A stretch of DNA of 32,919 nt from Candidatus Doudnabacteria bacterium (GTDB lineage Bacteria > Patescibacteriota > Doudnabacteria > UBA920 > O2-02-FULL-48-8): the NCBI GenBank assembly GCA_016186915.1, contig JACPKU010000002.1, positions 1-32,919 on the forward strand, given 5' to 3'. Shown here piece by piece: positions 22,847-30,474 of this stretch. Position 1 is the stretch's first letter; each line of letters opens with the position of its first letter. The notes beneath the pieces are model-generated. The model was not told where the DNA came from. It did not search any database and saw only the letters and a program-made list of their open reading frames with translations. The position numbers were made by a program, and so were the translations under genes.

Positions 22847-23755
22847 ATGGTTTACACTGAGATTGCCCGCAACAAAAGAAAAACCGCTTTATTTATGACT
22901 TTTTTCCTAGTCCTAATTATCGGGCTGGGATATGTCTTTGGTTTGTACTTTGAACAACCGGGAATTTTGCCGGTTGTAGTTGTTTTTTCGGTTGCGATGA
23001 GTTTGTTCAGCTATTTTTTTTCTGACAGAGTAGCGCTGGGAATCTCTCACGCCAAACAAATCAATCGATCAGATGACGAAGACCTTTACCGCACTGTGGA
23101 AAATTTAAGCATTGCCGCAGGTCTGCCTACTCCCAAAATTTACCTAATAAACGATACTGCTATGAATGCCTTTGCCACGGGGAGAGACCCCAAGCATGCA
23201 ACGGTCGCCATCACTTCCGGACTTCGCTCCCAGCTTAGCAAACCAGAATTGGAAGGCGTTATGGCACACGAACTTTCACACATTGGCAATTATGACATCC
23301 GGCTCTCTACCATAATCGTGGTTTTGGTTGGAATCATTGCCCTCATTTCCGACTGGATGCTAAGGATTAGTTTTTATGGCGGCAGGAGAAGAAGCAACAA
23401 TAATTCCGGCGGTAATGGCATTATTTTGTTAATTGGCGTTGTGCTGGCATTCCTCTCTCCTCTAATCGCTACACTTATTCAACTGGCCATTTCCCGAAAG
23501 CGCGAATATCTGGCAGATGCTTCCGGGGCATTGCTCACCCGCTACCCCCAAGGATTGGCCCAAGCACTAGAAAAAATTTCCCATGACCATGAGCCTTTGG
23601 AAGTGGCCAACAAAGCCACGGCTCATTTGTATTTTTCCGATCCGCTCGATGAACATAAAAGAAAAAAAGACGGCATAGGAAAATTCGCGTCACTTTTTCA
23701 AACCCACCCGCCGATTGCCGATCGAATTACTAGGTTAAGGCAAATGAATTTTTAG
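22847..23755 (+). CDS. htpX: Membrane zinc metalloprotease HtpX
   Basis: An M48-family protease that degrades damaged membrane proteins. The zinc site HELSH is in GVMAHELSHIGNYD, and the third ligand Glu lies in SRKREYLADASG. Two N-terminal helices (FMTFFLVLIIGLGYVFGLYF and the following one) and two more around the active site fit the four-helix topology. 302 residues. The start at 22847 is chosen because the 42 in-frame bases before it are low-complexity repeat (TTGACTTTTGACC type) rather than protein-like. The same repeat fills the short gap after lemA. Confidence 0.95.
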   Translation: MVYTEIARNKRKTALFMTFFLVLIIGLGYVFGLYFEQPGILPVVVVFSVAMSLFSYFFSDRVALGISHAKQINRSDDEDLYRTVENLSIAAGLPTPKIYLINDTAMNAFATGRDPKHATVAITSGLRSQLSKPELEGVMAHELSHIGNYDIRLSTIIVVLVGIIALISDWMLRISFYGGRRRSNNNSGGNGIILLIGVVLAFLSPLIATLIQLAISRKREYLADASGALLTRYPQGLAQALEKISHDHEPLEVANKATAHLYFSDPLDEHKRKKDGIGKFASLFQTHPPIADRITRLRQMNF

Positions 23756-23917
23756 TTATTAGTTCATCGTTATTCGGCGTCACTGCTCGTATCGTTGTTG
23801 GACGGTGTTGTGCTTCTTATCCCATCCCCGAGGCGAGAGCTCGGTCTTGTAATCGGGGATCTTAACTAAGATTCCCGCCTACGATAGCATTATGGCTTGG
23901 GCTGAGCCCAAGCCAAG
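23756..23917. repeat. Hairpin-rich gap between htpX and recX
   Basis: Two palindromic units. ATCCCCG/CGGGGAT at 23824-23860 resembles a second unit after comF (27790-27824). ATTCCCG...CGGGAAT at about 23871-23928 encloses the strong stem GGCTTGGGCT/AGCCCAAGCC and overlaps the recX stop. The inner stem probably helps terminate the convergent htpX and recX transcripts. Confidence 0.5.
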
Positions 23918-24373
23918 CTAATATCGGGAATGGGTAGAAAGGATATTCTTTATCACCTCGCTCCGAAATCCCCTACTGTTCAAACTACGCGCTAACTTTT
24001 CCCTGTCAGTCGGGGATTTTTTGTTTATAAATTTTTGGGCTAAGGCTTTTTCTTGTTCTAGAGACAGAAGCTCATTCAGCATATTTTCTGTCATACTTTT
24101 CTCTATCCCCCGCTCTAAAAGTTTCTTCAACAGCATAAAATATCCAAAAGTTTTATACTTGATCAAATTATCCAGATAAACTTCGGCAAATTGCTGGTCA
24201 TTGATCAGCCCCTGTTCAGACAATTTTCCGAGCACTTGCTCAGTAATTTCAGGCTCAAATCCTCTCAGCTTCAACTTCTGGCTAAGTTCAAATTCAGTAT
24301 GCAGCCGGATTTCCAAGAGTTTAACAGCTTTTTCATAAGCCTTGACAAACTCTTGTTTTATTATTCTTGACAT
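23918..24373 (-). CDS. recX: RecX-like regulatory protein
   Basis: A helical protein of about 151 residues with the RecX three-helix repeats: AYEKAVKLLEIRLHTEFELS, KLKLRGFEPEITEQVLGKLS, then EQGLINDQQFAEVYLDNLIK, and a final repeat KLARSLNSRGFRSEVIKNIL. RecX proteins bind RecA filaments and limit recombinase activity. I start it at 24373 (MSRIIKQEF); a longer reading from 24400 would begin with hydrophobic residues translated from the AT-rich promoter. It diverges from clpC over only about 30 bp. Confidence 0.85.
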   Translation of the reverse strand: MSRIIKQEFVKAYEKAVKLLEIRLHTEFELSQKLKLRGFEPEITEQVLGKLSEQGLINDQQFAEVYLDNLIKYKTFGYFMLLKKLLERGIEKSMTENMLNELLSLEQEKALAQKFINKKSPTDREKLARSLNSRGFRSEVIKNILSTHSRY

Positions 24374-24405
24374 AACTGATATAATAATAACATAAGACAA
24401 ACTTT

Positions 24406-26952
24406 ATGAACCATTTCTCATTCATTCTAGAACGGCTGTCTTCCAGAGCGAAAAACGCGCTCATCACCTCTCAAAAGCTCTCGGAAGAACTTCATCATAA
24501 CCACATCGGCTCTGAACACTTGCTCTATGGCATTGTTCAAGAGATTTCTTCATTTGCCTCTGAAATTCTCCTGAAAAACAAAATTACTCCTGAGGTTGTT
24601 AAACAAGAGATCATTCAACTTAATAAATTTAATCCTTCGACTTCGCATCAAAGTAAACTTTCAAACAATCTCAAAGAGGTTATTGAAAAATCCGCGATTG
24701 TGGCCACCCGCTATCAATACCAATTTATCGGCACCGAACATTTTCTTTACGGCATTACAGAGATGGAAAACGACGAAGCCAAGACCATACTTTTGAATCT
24801 CAGGGTCTCAGTCCAAGAGCTTAAAAAAAACTTGGTTTCGATTTTTGAAAATGTTTCCAAGTTTCCGGATATTCTTAATGTCGAGGAACAACCCTTGATG
24901 GACGAGCGCTCGTCTGGCAAAACCCCGGCCCTTGACTACTTCGCCGCTGACCTGACCAAAAAAGCCCAACGCGGCAAAATTGATCCAGTGATTGGACGCA
25001 AACACGAAATCGAAAGATTGATTAGCATACTCAATCGCCGCACCAAAAATAACCCCGTGCTCATCGGGGAGCCCGGGGTCGGAAAAACCGCAATCGTAGA
25101 GGGCTTGGCGCTGGCCATAGTAAAACACGAAGTTCCGGATTCTTTATTGGATAAAAAAATTATCACGCTGGACATGGCTTTGGTGGTGGCAGGCTCTATG
25201 TTCCGCGGGGAGTTCGAACAACGCCTCAAACAAGTGATTGATGAGGTGAAAGCCAACCCTGAAATTATTTTATTCATAGACGAACTCCACACCATTGTCG
25301 GGGCCGGCGCCACTACCGGCTCTTTGGACGCCGCCAATATTCTCAAACCAGCGCTCGCTCGCGGCGAGATCAGAGTGATTGGGGCCACTACGCTTTCGGA
25401 ATACAAAAAACACATAGAACACGACGCGGCTCTGGAACGCCGGTTCCAGCCGATTCTGATCGAAGAACCCAACGTGGAAGAAACTCTCAAAATTTTGGAG
25501 GGGTTACGACCCTCATATGAAAAGCACCACGCGGTCACAATCACCGACCAGGCTTTGAGAGCAGCCGTGGATCTGTCCACGCGCTACATTAACGACCGAT
25601 TCTTGCCTGACAAGGCATTGGACCTGATTGATGAAACAGCAGCCTACTCCAAAACCATTAATGTCAAAACCAAAAACATCCGGGTGATCAAAAAAATTGA
25701 GTCTGAACTGCAAAAGCTGGAAGAAGAAAAAAACAAGGCCGTCATGATCCAGGATTTTACCACTGCCCTGCACCTTAAATCCCAAGAAGACAAATTAAAA
25801 AAGCAGATAACCGATTACCAAAAAATATCAGTGAGAAAAATCGGGAAAGAACTGCAGATAACAGACGAGGACATTGCCCGCACAGTTTCCAGTATTACCA
25901 AAATTCCCCTTAATAAACTGCTCCGAGCAGAAGCCAGGAAACTCGCTAACTTGGAAAAAAACCTGCAAAACAGAATCATCGGCCAAGAAGAGGTAACCAG
26001 AATCATCGCCGCTGCAGTCAGACGTTCTCGCGCCGGCATCAATTCGCCTGCCCGCCCGATCGCCTCTTTCCTCTTCTTAGGCCCCACGGGAGTGGGCAAA
26101 ACCGAAACCGCCAAAGTGCTGGCTCAAGAAGTGTTTTCCGCCGGAGGCGGATCCGCCTCTGGCGGAGAAAACCCCGCTACCCCCTTGATCCGCGTGGACA
26201 TGTCAGAATTTATGGAACGGCACAATGTCGCCCGCCTGATCGGCGCGCCCGCCGGCTATGTCGGCTACGAAGAAGGCGGCAGGCTCACGGAAGAAATCAG
26301 AAAAAAACCCTACGCCGTGGTGTTGTTTGACGAAATCGAAAAGGCTCACCCGGATGTGTTTAATATCCTTTTGCAAATCCTCGAGGAAGGCGAACTGACC
26401 GATGCCGCGGGCAAACGGGTAAACTTCAAAAACACCATCATAATTATGACTTCAAACATTGGGGCGCAAGAACTAACCCGCCAAGCTGGATCTTTGGGCT
26501 TCTCTCTTGACCGGACCAATGAGTCGGTTTTAGCCCGGACCGAAGCAGAAGCAGAATACGACCAGACCAAAGAAAGCGTATTGGGTAAATTGAAAGAAAC
26601 CATGCGGCCAGAACTGATAAACAGGATCGACAAGGTTTTGGTTTTTCGGCCTCTGAATATGGAAACAATCAAAAAAATAGTCAGTTTAGAGCTTCTCAAA
26701 CTGGTTGAACATATTTATCGCCAGCAAGGAGTACGGCTTAGCGTCGATCGGGAAGTCACCAAACTGATCGCGGAAAAAAGCTATGATCCGGCGCAAGGCG
26801 CGCGGTTTGTCAGAAGGAAAATTCAAGAGCTGATCGAGGATCCGCTGGCGGAAAAAATCATCACGGGAGAAATCAAAAAAGATTCATTCGTTAAAATTTC
26901 TACAGAAAAGGACAAGATTGAAATCAAACAGTTGGACTTGGCCAAAGTATAA
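24406..26952 (+). CDS. clpC: ClpC-type AAA+ unfoldase
   Basis: Unfolds proteins for ClpP or disaggregates them. Two N-terminal Clp repeats (residues 1-145, e.g. LHHNHIGSEHLLYGIV) come first. AAA1 has Walker A GEPGVGKTA and Walker B ILFIDELHT. The short middle domain carries a UVR-like motif (AVMIQDFTTALHLKSQEDKL), which favours ClpC over ClpB. AAA2 has GPTGVGKTE and VVLFDEIEKAHPDVF. 848 residues. AAA2 contains an odd in-frame insert after LAQEVF: about 13 residues rich in Gly and Ser, encoded by a palindromic run (TCCGCC...GGCGGA type, about 26137-26170). It immediately precedes comF. Confidence 0.95.
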   Translation: MNHFSFILERLSSRAKNALITSQKLSEELHHNHIGSEHLLYGIVQEISSFASEILLKNKITPEVVKQEIIQLNKFNPSTSHQSKLSNNLKEVIEKSAIVATRYQYQFIGTEHFLYGITEMENDEAKTILLNLRVSVQELKKNLVSIFENVSKFPDILNVEEQPLMDERSSGKTPALDYFAADLTKKAQRGKIDPVIGRKHEIERLISILNRRTKNNPVLIGEPGVGKTAIVEGLALAIVKHEVPDSLLDKKIITLDMALVVAGSMFRGEFEQRLKQVIDEVKANPEIILFIDELHTIVGAGATTGSLDAANILKPALARGEIRVIGATTLSEYKKHIEHDAALERRFQPILIEEPNVEETLKILEGLRPSYEKHHAVTITDQALRAAVDLSTRYINDRFLPDKALDLIDETAAYSKTINVKTKNIRVIKKIESELQKLEEEKNKAVMIQDFTTALHLKSQEDKLKKQITDYQKISVRKIGKELQITDEDIARTVSSITKIPLNKLLRAEARKLANLEKNLQNRIIGQEEVTRIIAAAVRRSRAGINSPARPIASFLFLGPTGVGKTETAKVLAQEVFSAGGGSASGGENPATPLIRVDMSEFMERHNVARLIGAPAGYVGYEEGGRLTEEIRKKPYAVVLFDEIEKAHPDVFNILLQILEEGELTDAAGKRVNFKNTIIIMTSNIGAQELTRQAGSLGFSLDRTNESVLARTEAEAEYDQTKESVLGKLKETMRPELINRIDKVLVFRPLNMETIKKIVSLELLKLVEHIYRQQGVRLSVDREVTKLIAEKSYDPAQGARFVRRKIQELIEDPLAEKIITGEIKKDSFVKISTEKDKIEIKQLDLAKV

Positions 26953-27666
26953 ATGAGCGTAATAAGTCAATTTAAAACACTAGGTCAATTTATATTTGAC
27001 CTAGTGTTTCCAATTAACTGCGCTGGTTGTGGTCGGGAAGGAAGATATTTGTGCGCCGCGTGCCTGCCAAAACTTAAAAAATTTGACAATCAAATATGCA
27101 TTGTCTGCCGCCAGCCCTCACCATACGGCAAAACCCATACTGGCTGTGTGAGTAAAAACACCATTGATGGAATTGTTTCAGCGCTCTCCTATAAAGACCC
27201 TCTGGTTAAGCGCGTGATAGAGCTATTTAAGTATAAATTTATCCAAGAATTATCCGAAGATTTAGCTGCGGCGCTGCTAAATGAAATCAGCGCTCAAGGT
27301 TTGGGCGATTATTTTCGAGAATTTATCCTTATTCCGGTTCCTCTACATAAAAAGCGATTCAATTGGCGGGGCTTCAACCAAGCGGAACTGCTGGCAGCAA
27401 GCCTGGCAAAGATAAACGGCATAGAAACTAACACGGATTTGATTATTAGAAGCAAGAATACCAAACCGCAAACCAAGTTAAGCGCCACTGAACGGAAACA
27501 AAATTTAACTGACGCCTTTCGCGAACAGGCCGCCCAAATTGCGGGTAAAAAATTTTTGCTGGTGGATGATGTGGTTACCACCGGAGCGACGCTTAACGAG
27601 CTTGCCAAGCTCTTAAAAAAATCAAAAGCCCAGGAAGTCTGGGCTGTGACGGTGGCGCATGGGTGA
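26953..27666 (+). CDS. comF: ComF family phosphoribosyltransferase-like protein
   Basis: 237 residues. The N-terminus has two Cys pairs, in NCAGCGREGRYLCAACLP and CIVCRQPSPYGKTHTGC, forming a zinc finger. The C-terminal half is a type I PRTase fold with the PRPP loop FLLVDDVVTTGATLNEL. ComFC-like proteins act in DNA uptake and in single-strand DNA handling in competent bacteria. CPR cells often carry com genes, which fits DNA acquisition through type IV pili. Its ATG directly abuts the clpC stop, so the two are likely co-transcribed. Just beyond its stop begins the attC-like site of the integron remnant. Confidence 0.92.
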   Translation: MSVISQFKTLGQFIFDLVFPINCAGCGREGRYLCAACLPKLKKFDNQICIVCRQPSPYGKTHTGCVSKNTIDGIVSALSYKDPLVKRVIELFKYKFIQELSEDLAAALLNEISAQGLGDYFREFILIPVPLHKKRFNWRGFNQAELLAASLAKINGIETNTDLIIRSKNTKPQTKLSATERKQNLTDAFREQAAQIAGKKFLLVDDVVTTGATLNELAKLLKKSKAQEVWAVTVAHG

Positions 27667-27673
27667 CTTGTTC

Positions 27674-27767
27674 ACATAACGTTTCTGGCTATGCGATGTC
27701 CGCCGAAGCTTTAGCGTAGGCGGGGATATGGGTGAAGCGGAGCGGAACCGCATACACGTTGTTATAT
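27674..27767 (-). repeat. attC-like recombination site 2 (end of cassette 2)
   Basis: Read on the minus strand, after the Fic gene: R''-like ATATAAC (27767-27761), L'' GTGTATGCGG, a variable centre, L' CGCATA, and R' GTTATGT (27680-27674). L'' and L' are complementary over TATGCG/CGCATA. Expected core consensus is RYYYAAC and GTTRRRY; each box deviates by one base. The ends are homologous to the site at 29682-29807 (shared ACATC, GTGTATGCGG, CCCATAT, ATCGCATA, GAAACGTTATGTG or close). The centre has been replaced by the dispersed palindrome CGAAGCTTTAGCGTAGG. 94 bp. Confidence 0.7.
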
Positions 27768-27789
27768 GATGTAATAATATATTCTTAAT

Positions 27790-27824
27790 CCCGAGGAGCC
27801 ACAGCGAGAGATATGTCATCGGGG
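27790..27824. repeat. CCCGAGG...TCGGGG hairpin unit
   Basis: CCCGA...TCGGG pairing encloses GCGAGAG. It shares CCCGAGG, GCGAGAG and ATCGGGG with the unit at 23824-23860, so it is a dispersed hairpin family. On the plus strand it is followed by CATTTTTATTTT and may terminate clpC-comF. Confidence 0.45.
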
Positions 27825-27829
27825 CATTT

Positions 27830-28783
27830 TTATTTTGAAATTTTTCTCTGTCTGGTTCGATTCTTAAGGTATCGCTCAATGGCTTCTTTCGAAGTCAGCC
27901 AGTTCCTGCCCTCTTTGTGTGCTTCTAGTTTTCCTTGTCTGGCAAGCAAATTTAAATATTTAGCAGAAAAGGGAGTATATTTAGATATTTCAGCGAGCGT
28001 CAAAAAATTTTCCTGTTTTCTGGTTGCAGGAGTTAAGGTTTTAAGATAAATGTCGAGCGAGCGCTCTATGGATTGAGTGATAAATTTTATCAATGGTTCG
28101 TATTTGTTGTTATCCGCTTTATCTAGCACATCATAATATTTTTTGCGGTCATTTTTTAGAATAATAACCAATGGATAGCCGGCTTGCATGAGCAACAAGT
28201 TCATTATTAAACGCGCTGTTCTGCCGTTGCCGTCAAAAAATGGGTGAATGTGGACTAATTTATGATGTAGTAGGGCGGAAAGCTCAATGATGTTTATTTT
28301 GTTTTTTTGCGTCTTGAGCCAACTGATTAAATCTCTCATTCTTTGGGGAACCTGCAAAGCGTCAGGTGGCGTGTGTTTAGCTCCGCCTATGATTACTTTG
28401 GCGTTTCTGTAACGGCCAGCCCATTCTCTGTCAGTTTCTTGAGTAATAATTTGATGTAGATTTCTGATCAACATTTCAGAGATAGTATGCCGTTTATTTT
28501 TATCAATTAAATCATAAAGATATTCCAAAGCTGCGTGGTGGTCTTTCGCTTCTAAGTGATCTTTTAAGGGTTTGCCTTTTATTGTTATGCCTTCGCTAAT
28601 AACCAAAAAAGTCTCTTTTAAAGTCAAAGAGTTGCCCTCTATGGCGTTTGAATTATAGGTCATTTCTATCTGAAATTTTTCCCGCAGTTTTTGCACTGCT
28701 GATTTTGGCAAGGGGCGGAGCTTGTTGAGTTTGGTCAGTTTTTCCTCCAAACGATTTTTTATGATTGGTGATAGGTGGGTCAT
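27830..28783 (-). CDS. Fic domain protein with inhibitory motif and C-terminal HTH
   Basis: Fic enzymes modify target proteins, usually with AMP from ATP. The catalytic motif is intact: HPFFDGNGRTARLIMN (HPFx2GNGRx2R). An N-terminal inhibitory helix motif SNAIEGN at about residue 45 marks a class II, self-inhibited Fic. The C-terminal 45 residues (LTLAEISKYTPFSAKYLNLL) look like a MerR/excisionase-type winged helix-turn-helix, suggesting DNA binding. 317 residues. It shares cassette 2 with the Nudix gene upstream and is followed, after 62 bp, by an attC-like site. An AT-rich promoter lies just upstream (TATAGT). Confidence 0.92.
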   Translation of the reverse strand: MTHLSPIIKNRLEEKLTKLNKLRPLPKSAVQKLREKFQIEMTYNSNAIEGNSLTLKETFLVISEGITIKGKPLKDHLEAKDHHAALEYLYDLIDKNKRHTISEMLIRNLHQIITQETDREWAGRYRNAKVIIGGAKHTPPDALQVPQRMRDLISWLKTQKNKINIIELSALLHHKLVHIHPFFDGNGRTARLIMNLLLMQAGYPLVIILKNDRKKYYDVLDKADNNKYEPLIKFITQSIERSLDIYLKTLTPATRKQENFLTLAEISKYTPFSAKYLNLLARQGKLEAHKEGRNWLTSKEAIERYLKNRTRQRKISK

Positions 28784-29067
28784 AGCAAATACTTAATATG
28801 GTTTAGTTAATTATTTATAGTATACCATATTAAGGAAATTGGTCAAATTTTTGGGATTTTGGGCAGGAGGGGTTGTTGGGGTGCATGTCCGTTCACCCGC
28901 CTCTGGCAGGCCTCTTGCGGGAATGCCCCTACGCCAAGACAAAAATAAAATTTGTTCATTACAGAAAAATGGTCTCGCTAAGGCGAGACAAAAAGAAAAG
29001 CATATTTCATATAACATCTGGAATAAAAGAAGTCGCGAAGCGACCGACAGTATGACGCAGAGCCCGC
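28784..29067. other. Gap between nudix and fic genes
   Basis: No supported gene. It holds the hairpin GTCTCGC/GCGAGAC (28972-28989), which on the minus strand precedes CATTTTTCTG and may end the Nudix transcript. It also holds GTCGCGAAGCGAC and GC-rich dispersed repeat fragments. I found no attC-like core pair here, so the two genes appear to share one cassette. Confidence 0.4.
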
Positions 29068-29613
29068 CTACTTTTTCAAAAATTCTTTTGCTTTGAGAAT
29101 AAGAACACAACTAGGACCATGGGTGATTTTACTTTCCATCACCATTCTCACCGCATCACCAAACTTAACTTTAACTAGTTTTATGTTTTCTGTCCCCTCT
29201 TGATTGGTTTTTATAAAATTAAGTTTTCTAGCGAGGAATAAATAGGCAGGAGATTTAATAACTGTTGTAAATGGATTAACGATTCCAAGTCCGATCCATT
29301 CTTCAGCTTTGATTCCGAGTTCTTCTTCCAGTTCTCTTTTCGCTGTATCAAGCGGTTTTTCATTTTCGTCAATGGCACCACTTACAACTTCAATGCTATC
29401 CTGTTCGACGGCATAGTGGAATTCATCGGTTAAATATGCATGGTCATTATCATCAAGAGGAAGAACAGAAATACCTGGTTTCATACTAACAACGCCAAAA
29501 ATACCTGGCTTTCCATCGGGTCTAGTAACTTGGTCTTCTTTCACTTCTATCCATAAATTTTTGTACTTCAGGGCAGTTTCGTTTACTGTCCAAGGACCAT
29601 TTTTTCTTATCAT
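29068..29613 (-). CDS. Nudix hydrolase, ADP-ribose pyrophosphatase-like
   Basis: Hydrolyses a nucleoside diphosphate linked to another group. The Nudix box is complete: G, five residues, E, seven residues, then RELEEELGI (spanning GAIDENEKPLDTAK and RELEEELGIKAEEW). The upstream strands YLTDEFHYAV and EVVSGAIDENEK resemble the ADP-ribose pyrophosphatase (NudF) subgroup, so ADP-ribose is a reasonable but unproven substrate. 181 residues. It is the first gene of cassette 2, starting about 70 bp inside the cassette boundary. Nudix enzymes are frequent integron cassette cargo. Confidence 0.9.
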   Translation of the reverse strand: MIRKNGPWTVNETALKYKNLWIEVKEDQVTRPDGKPGIFGVVSMKPGISVLPLDDNDHAYLTDEFHYAVEQDSIEVVSGAIDENEKPLDTAKRELEEELGIKAEEWIGLGIVNPFTTVIKSPAYLFLARKLNFIKTNQEGTENIKLVKVKFGDAVRMVMESKITHGPSCVLILKAKEFLKK

Positions 29614-29681
29614 TTAAATACTAATCTAGTTAAAGTTTATAAAATGTATGATTCGTAGTAGGCGGGCTCGAGTAATATTGC

Positions 29682-29807
29682 ACATAACGTTCCAGAATAT
29701 GCGATGTTTGCCAGCGGTATAATATCGCAAAGCGGTACAGCCAGCAAATATGGGCGGAGGATTGCGGAGGTACGGAGCAAGCCGTAGCCGCATACACGCT
29801 GTTAGGC
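29682..29807 (-). repeat. attC-like recombination site 1 (end of cassette 1)
   Basis: On the minus strand it begins 6 bp after the stop of the GHKL ATPase gene: R'' GCCTAAC (perfect RYYYAAC, 29807-29801), a 6-base spacer, L'' TATGCGG, a structured centre of about 80 bases, L' CGCATA, a 10-base spacer, and R' GTTATGT (29688-29682). This is the R''-L''-loop-L'-R' order of integron attC sites, at 126 bp within their known size range. R'' is the exact complement of GTTAGGC, which starts the same cassette at the attI junction (30399-30393). Confidence 0.75.
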
Positions 29808-29813
29808 GATGTG

Positions 29814-30371
29814 TTATTCAAAATTTTTAATAAAAGTTATTTTTGAACCCGCTGTTATGTCAGATGCTCCCATGTCAGCTAGTTTTCTTTTGCCCCTTGT
29901 CTTAGCATATTTTTTTCCACCGGTTTCAAGTGAAAACTCATCGGCATATCGTCTGACTTGAGATAAGCCGTGGCCGTATTGTGAGGAGGTTAAATACTCA
30001 ACACCTTCTTGACCTCCAAATCCTTGACCTTGATCAGAAACCTCAAATGTAATTTTTTTAGGTTCAAAAATAATTTTTATTTCTCCGCTTCCAACATTTT
30101 CAAAAGCATTTCTCGCGACTTCAATGAAGTGATACAGCATGTTTTGTAATTTTTTCTCATTAGGGTTCAGATTATTTTCAGCGCAAATCTGTGACCACCA
30201 TTCGTTTATTGCTCCCGGAATCCAGCTTGAGCCATGTTCTGTTTGGAAACGAACAACTTCTGGGTCTATTTCGCGATCGCCGAAGTGTGATTCGTCAAAT
30301 CTAATACTATACATTTTTGGTCCATGCTCATGCTGTTCAATATCTTGCGAGAAATACTTTTCGTTTTCCAT
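29814..30371 (-). CDS. GHKL-type ATP-binding protein
   Basis: 185 residues with the Bergerat ATP-binding fold: an N box (HFIEVARNAFENV), a G1 box (VSDQGQGFGG) and a G2 box (GHGLSQVRRYADEF). This resembles HATPase domains of RsbW-like anti-sigma kinases or the C-terminal part of histidine kinases. There is no phospho-acceptor helix, sensor or membrane segment, so it is an orphan domain. The N-terminal 60 residues are unrecognised. It is the sole gene of cassette 1: its ATG lies 28 bp inside the attI-like junction and its stop is 6 bp before an attC-like site. Confidence 0.82.
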   Translation of the reverse strand: MENEKYFSQDIEQHEHGPKMYSIRFDESHFGDREIDPEVVRFQTEHGSSWIPGAINEWWSQICAENNLNPNEKKLQNMLYHFIEVARNAFENVGSGEIKIIFEPKKITFEVSDQGQGFGGQEGVEYLTSSQYGHGLSQVRRYADEFSLETGGKKYAKTRGKRKLADMGASDITAGSKITFIKNFE

Positions 30372-30474
30372 AAAAATTTTGAATAATATTTCGCCTAACT
30401 GGTTTTTATCTGGTCTATATATTATATCCTAACAATAATTTGTTGGTTATGCAAACTTTTGGTATAATATCCAC
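30372..30474. promoter_or_regulatory. attI-like region between integrase remnant and cassettes
   Basis: On the minus strand, the core GTTAGGC (30399-30393) marks the predicted recombination point G^TTAGGC. Further cores in this stretch are GTTAGGA (about 30433-30427) and, on the opposite strand, GTTATGC (30446-30452). Several core-like sites next to an integrase gene, facing a cassette array, is the attI arrangement. The divergent promoter for the integrase lies at its right end. Confidence 0.55.
30440..30468 (+). promoter_or_regulatory. Promoter of the integrase remnant
   Basis: TTGTTG (30440-30445), a 17-bp spacer and perfect TATAAT (30463-30468), 6 bp before the ATG. The resulting mRNA would be nearly leaderless. 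Confidence 0.6.

Noticed and set aside
28811-29110. 99-codon open frame between the Nudix and Fic genes
   Set aside because: It overlaps the Nudix 3' end and consists of dispersed repeat and hairpin sequence; the translation is rich in Cys and Arg with no pattern of a real protein.
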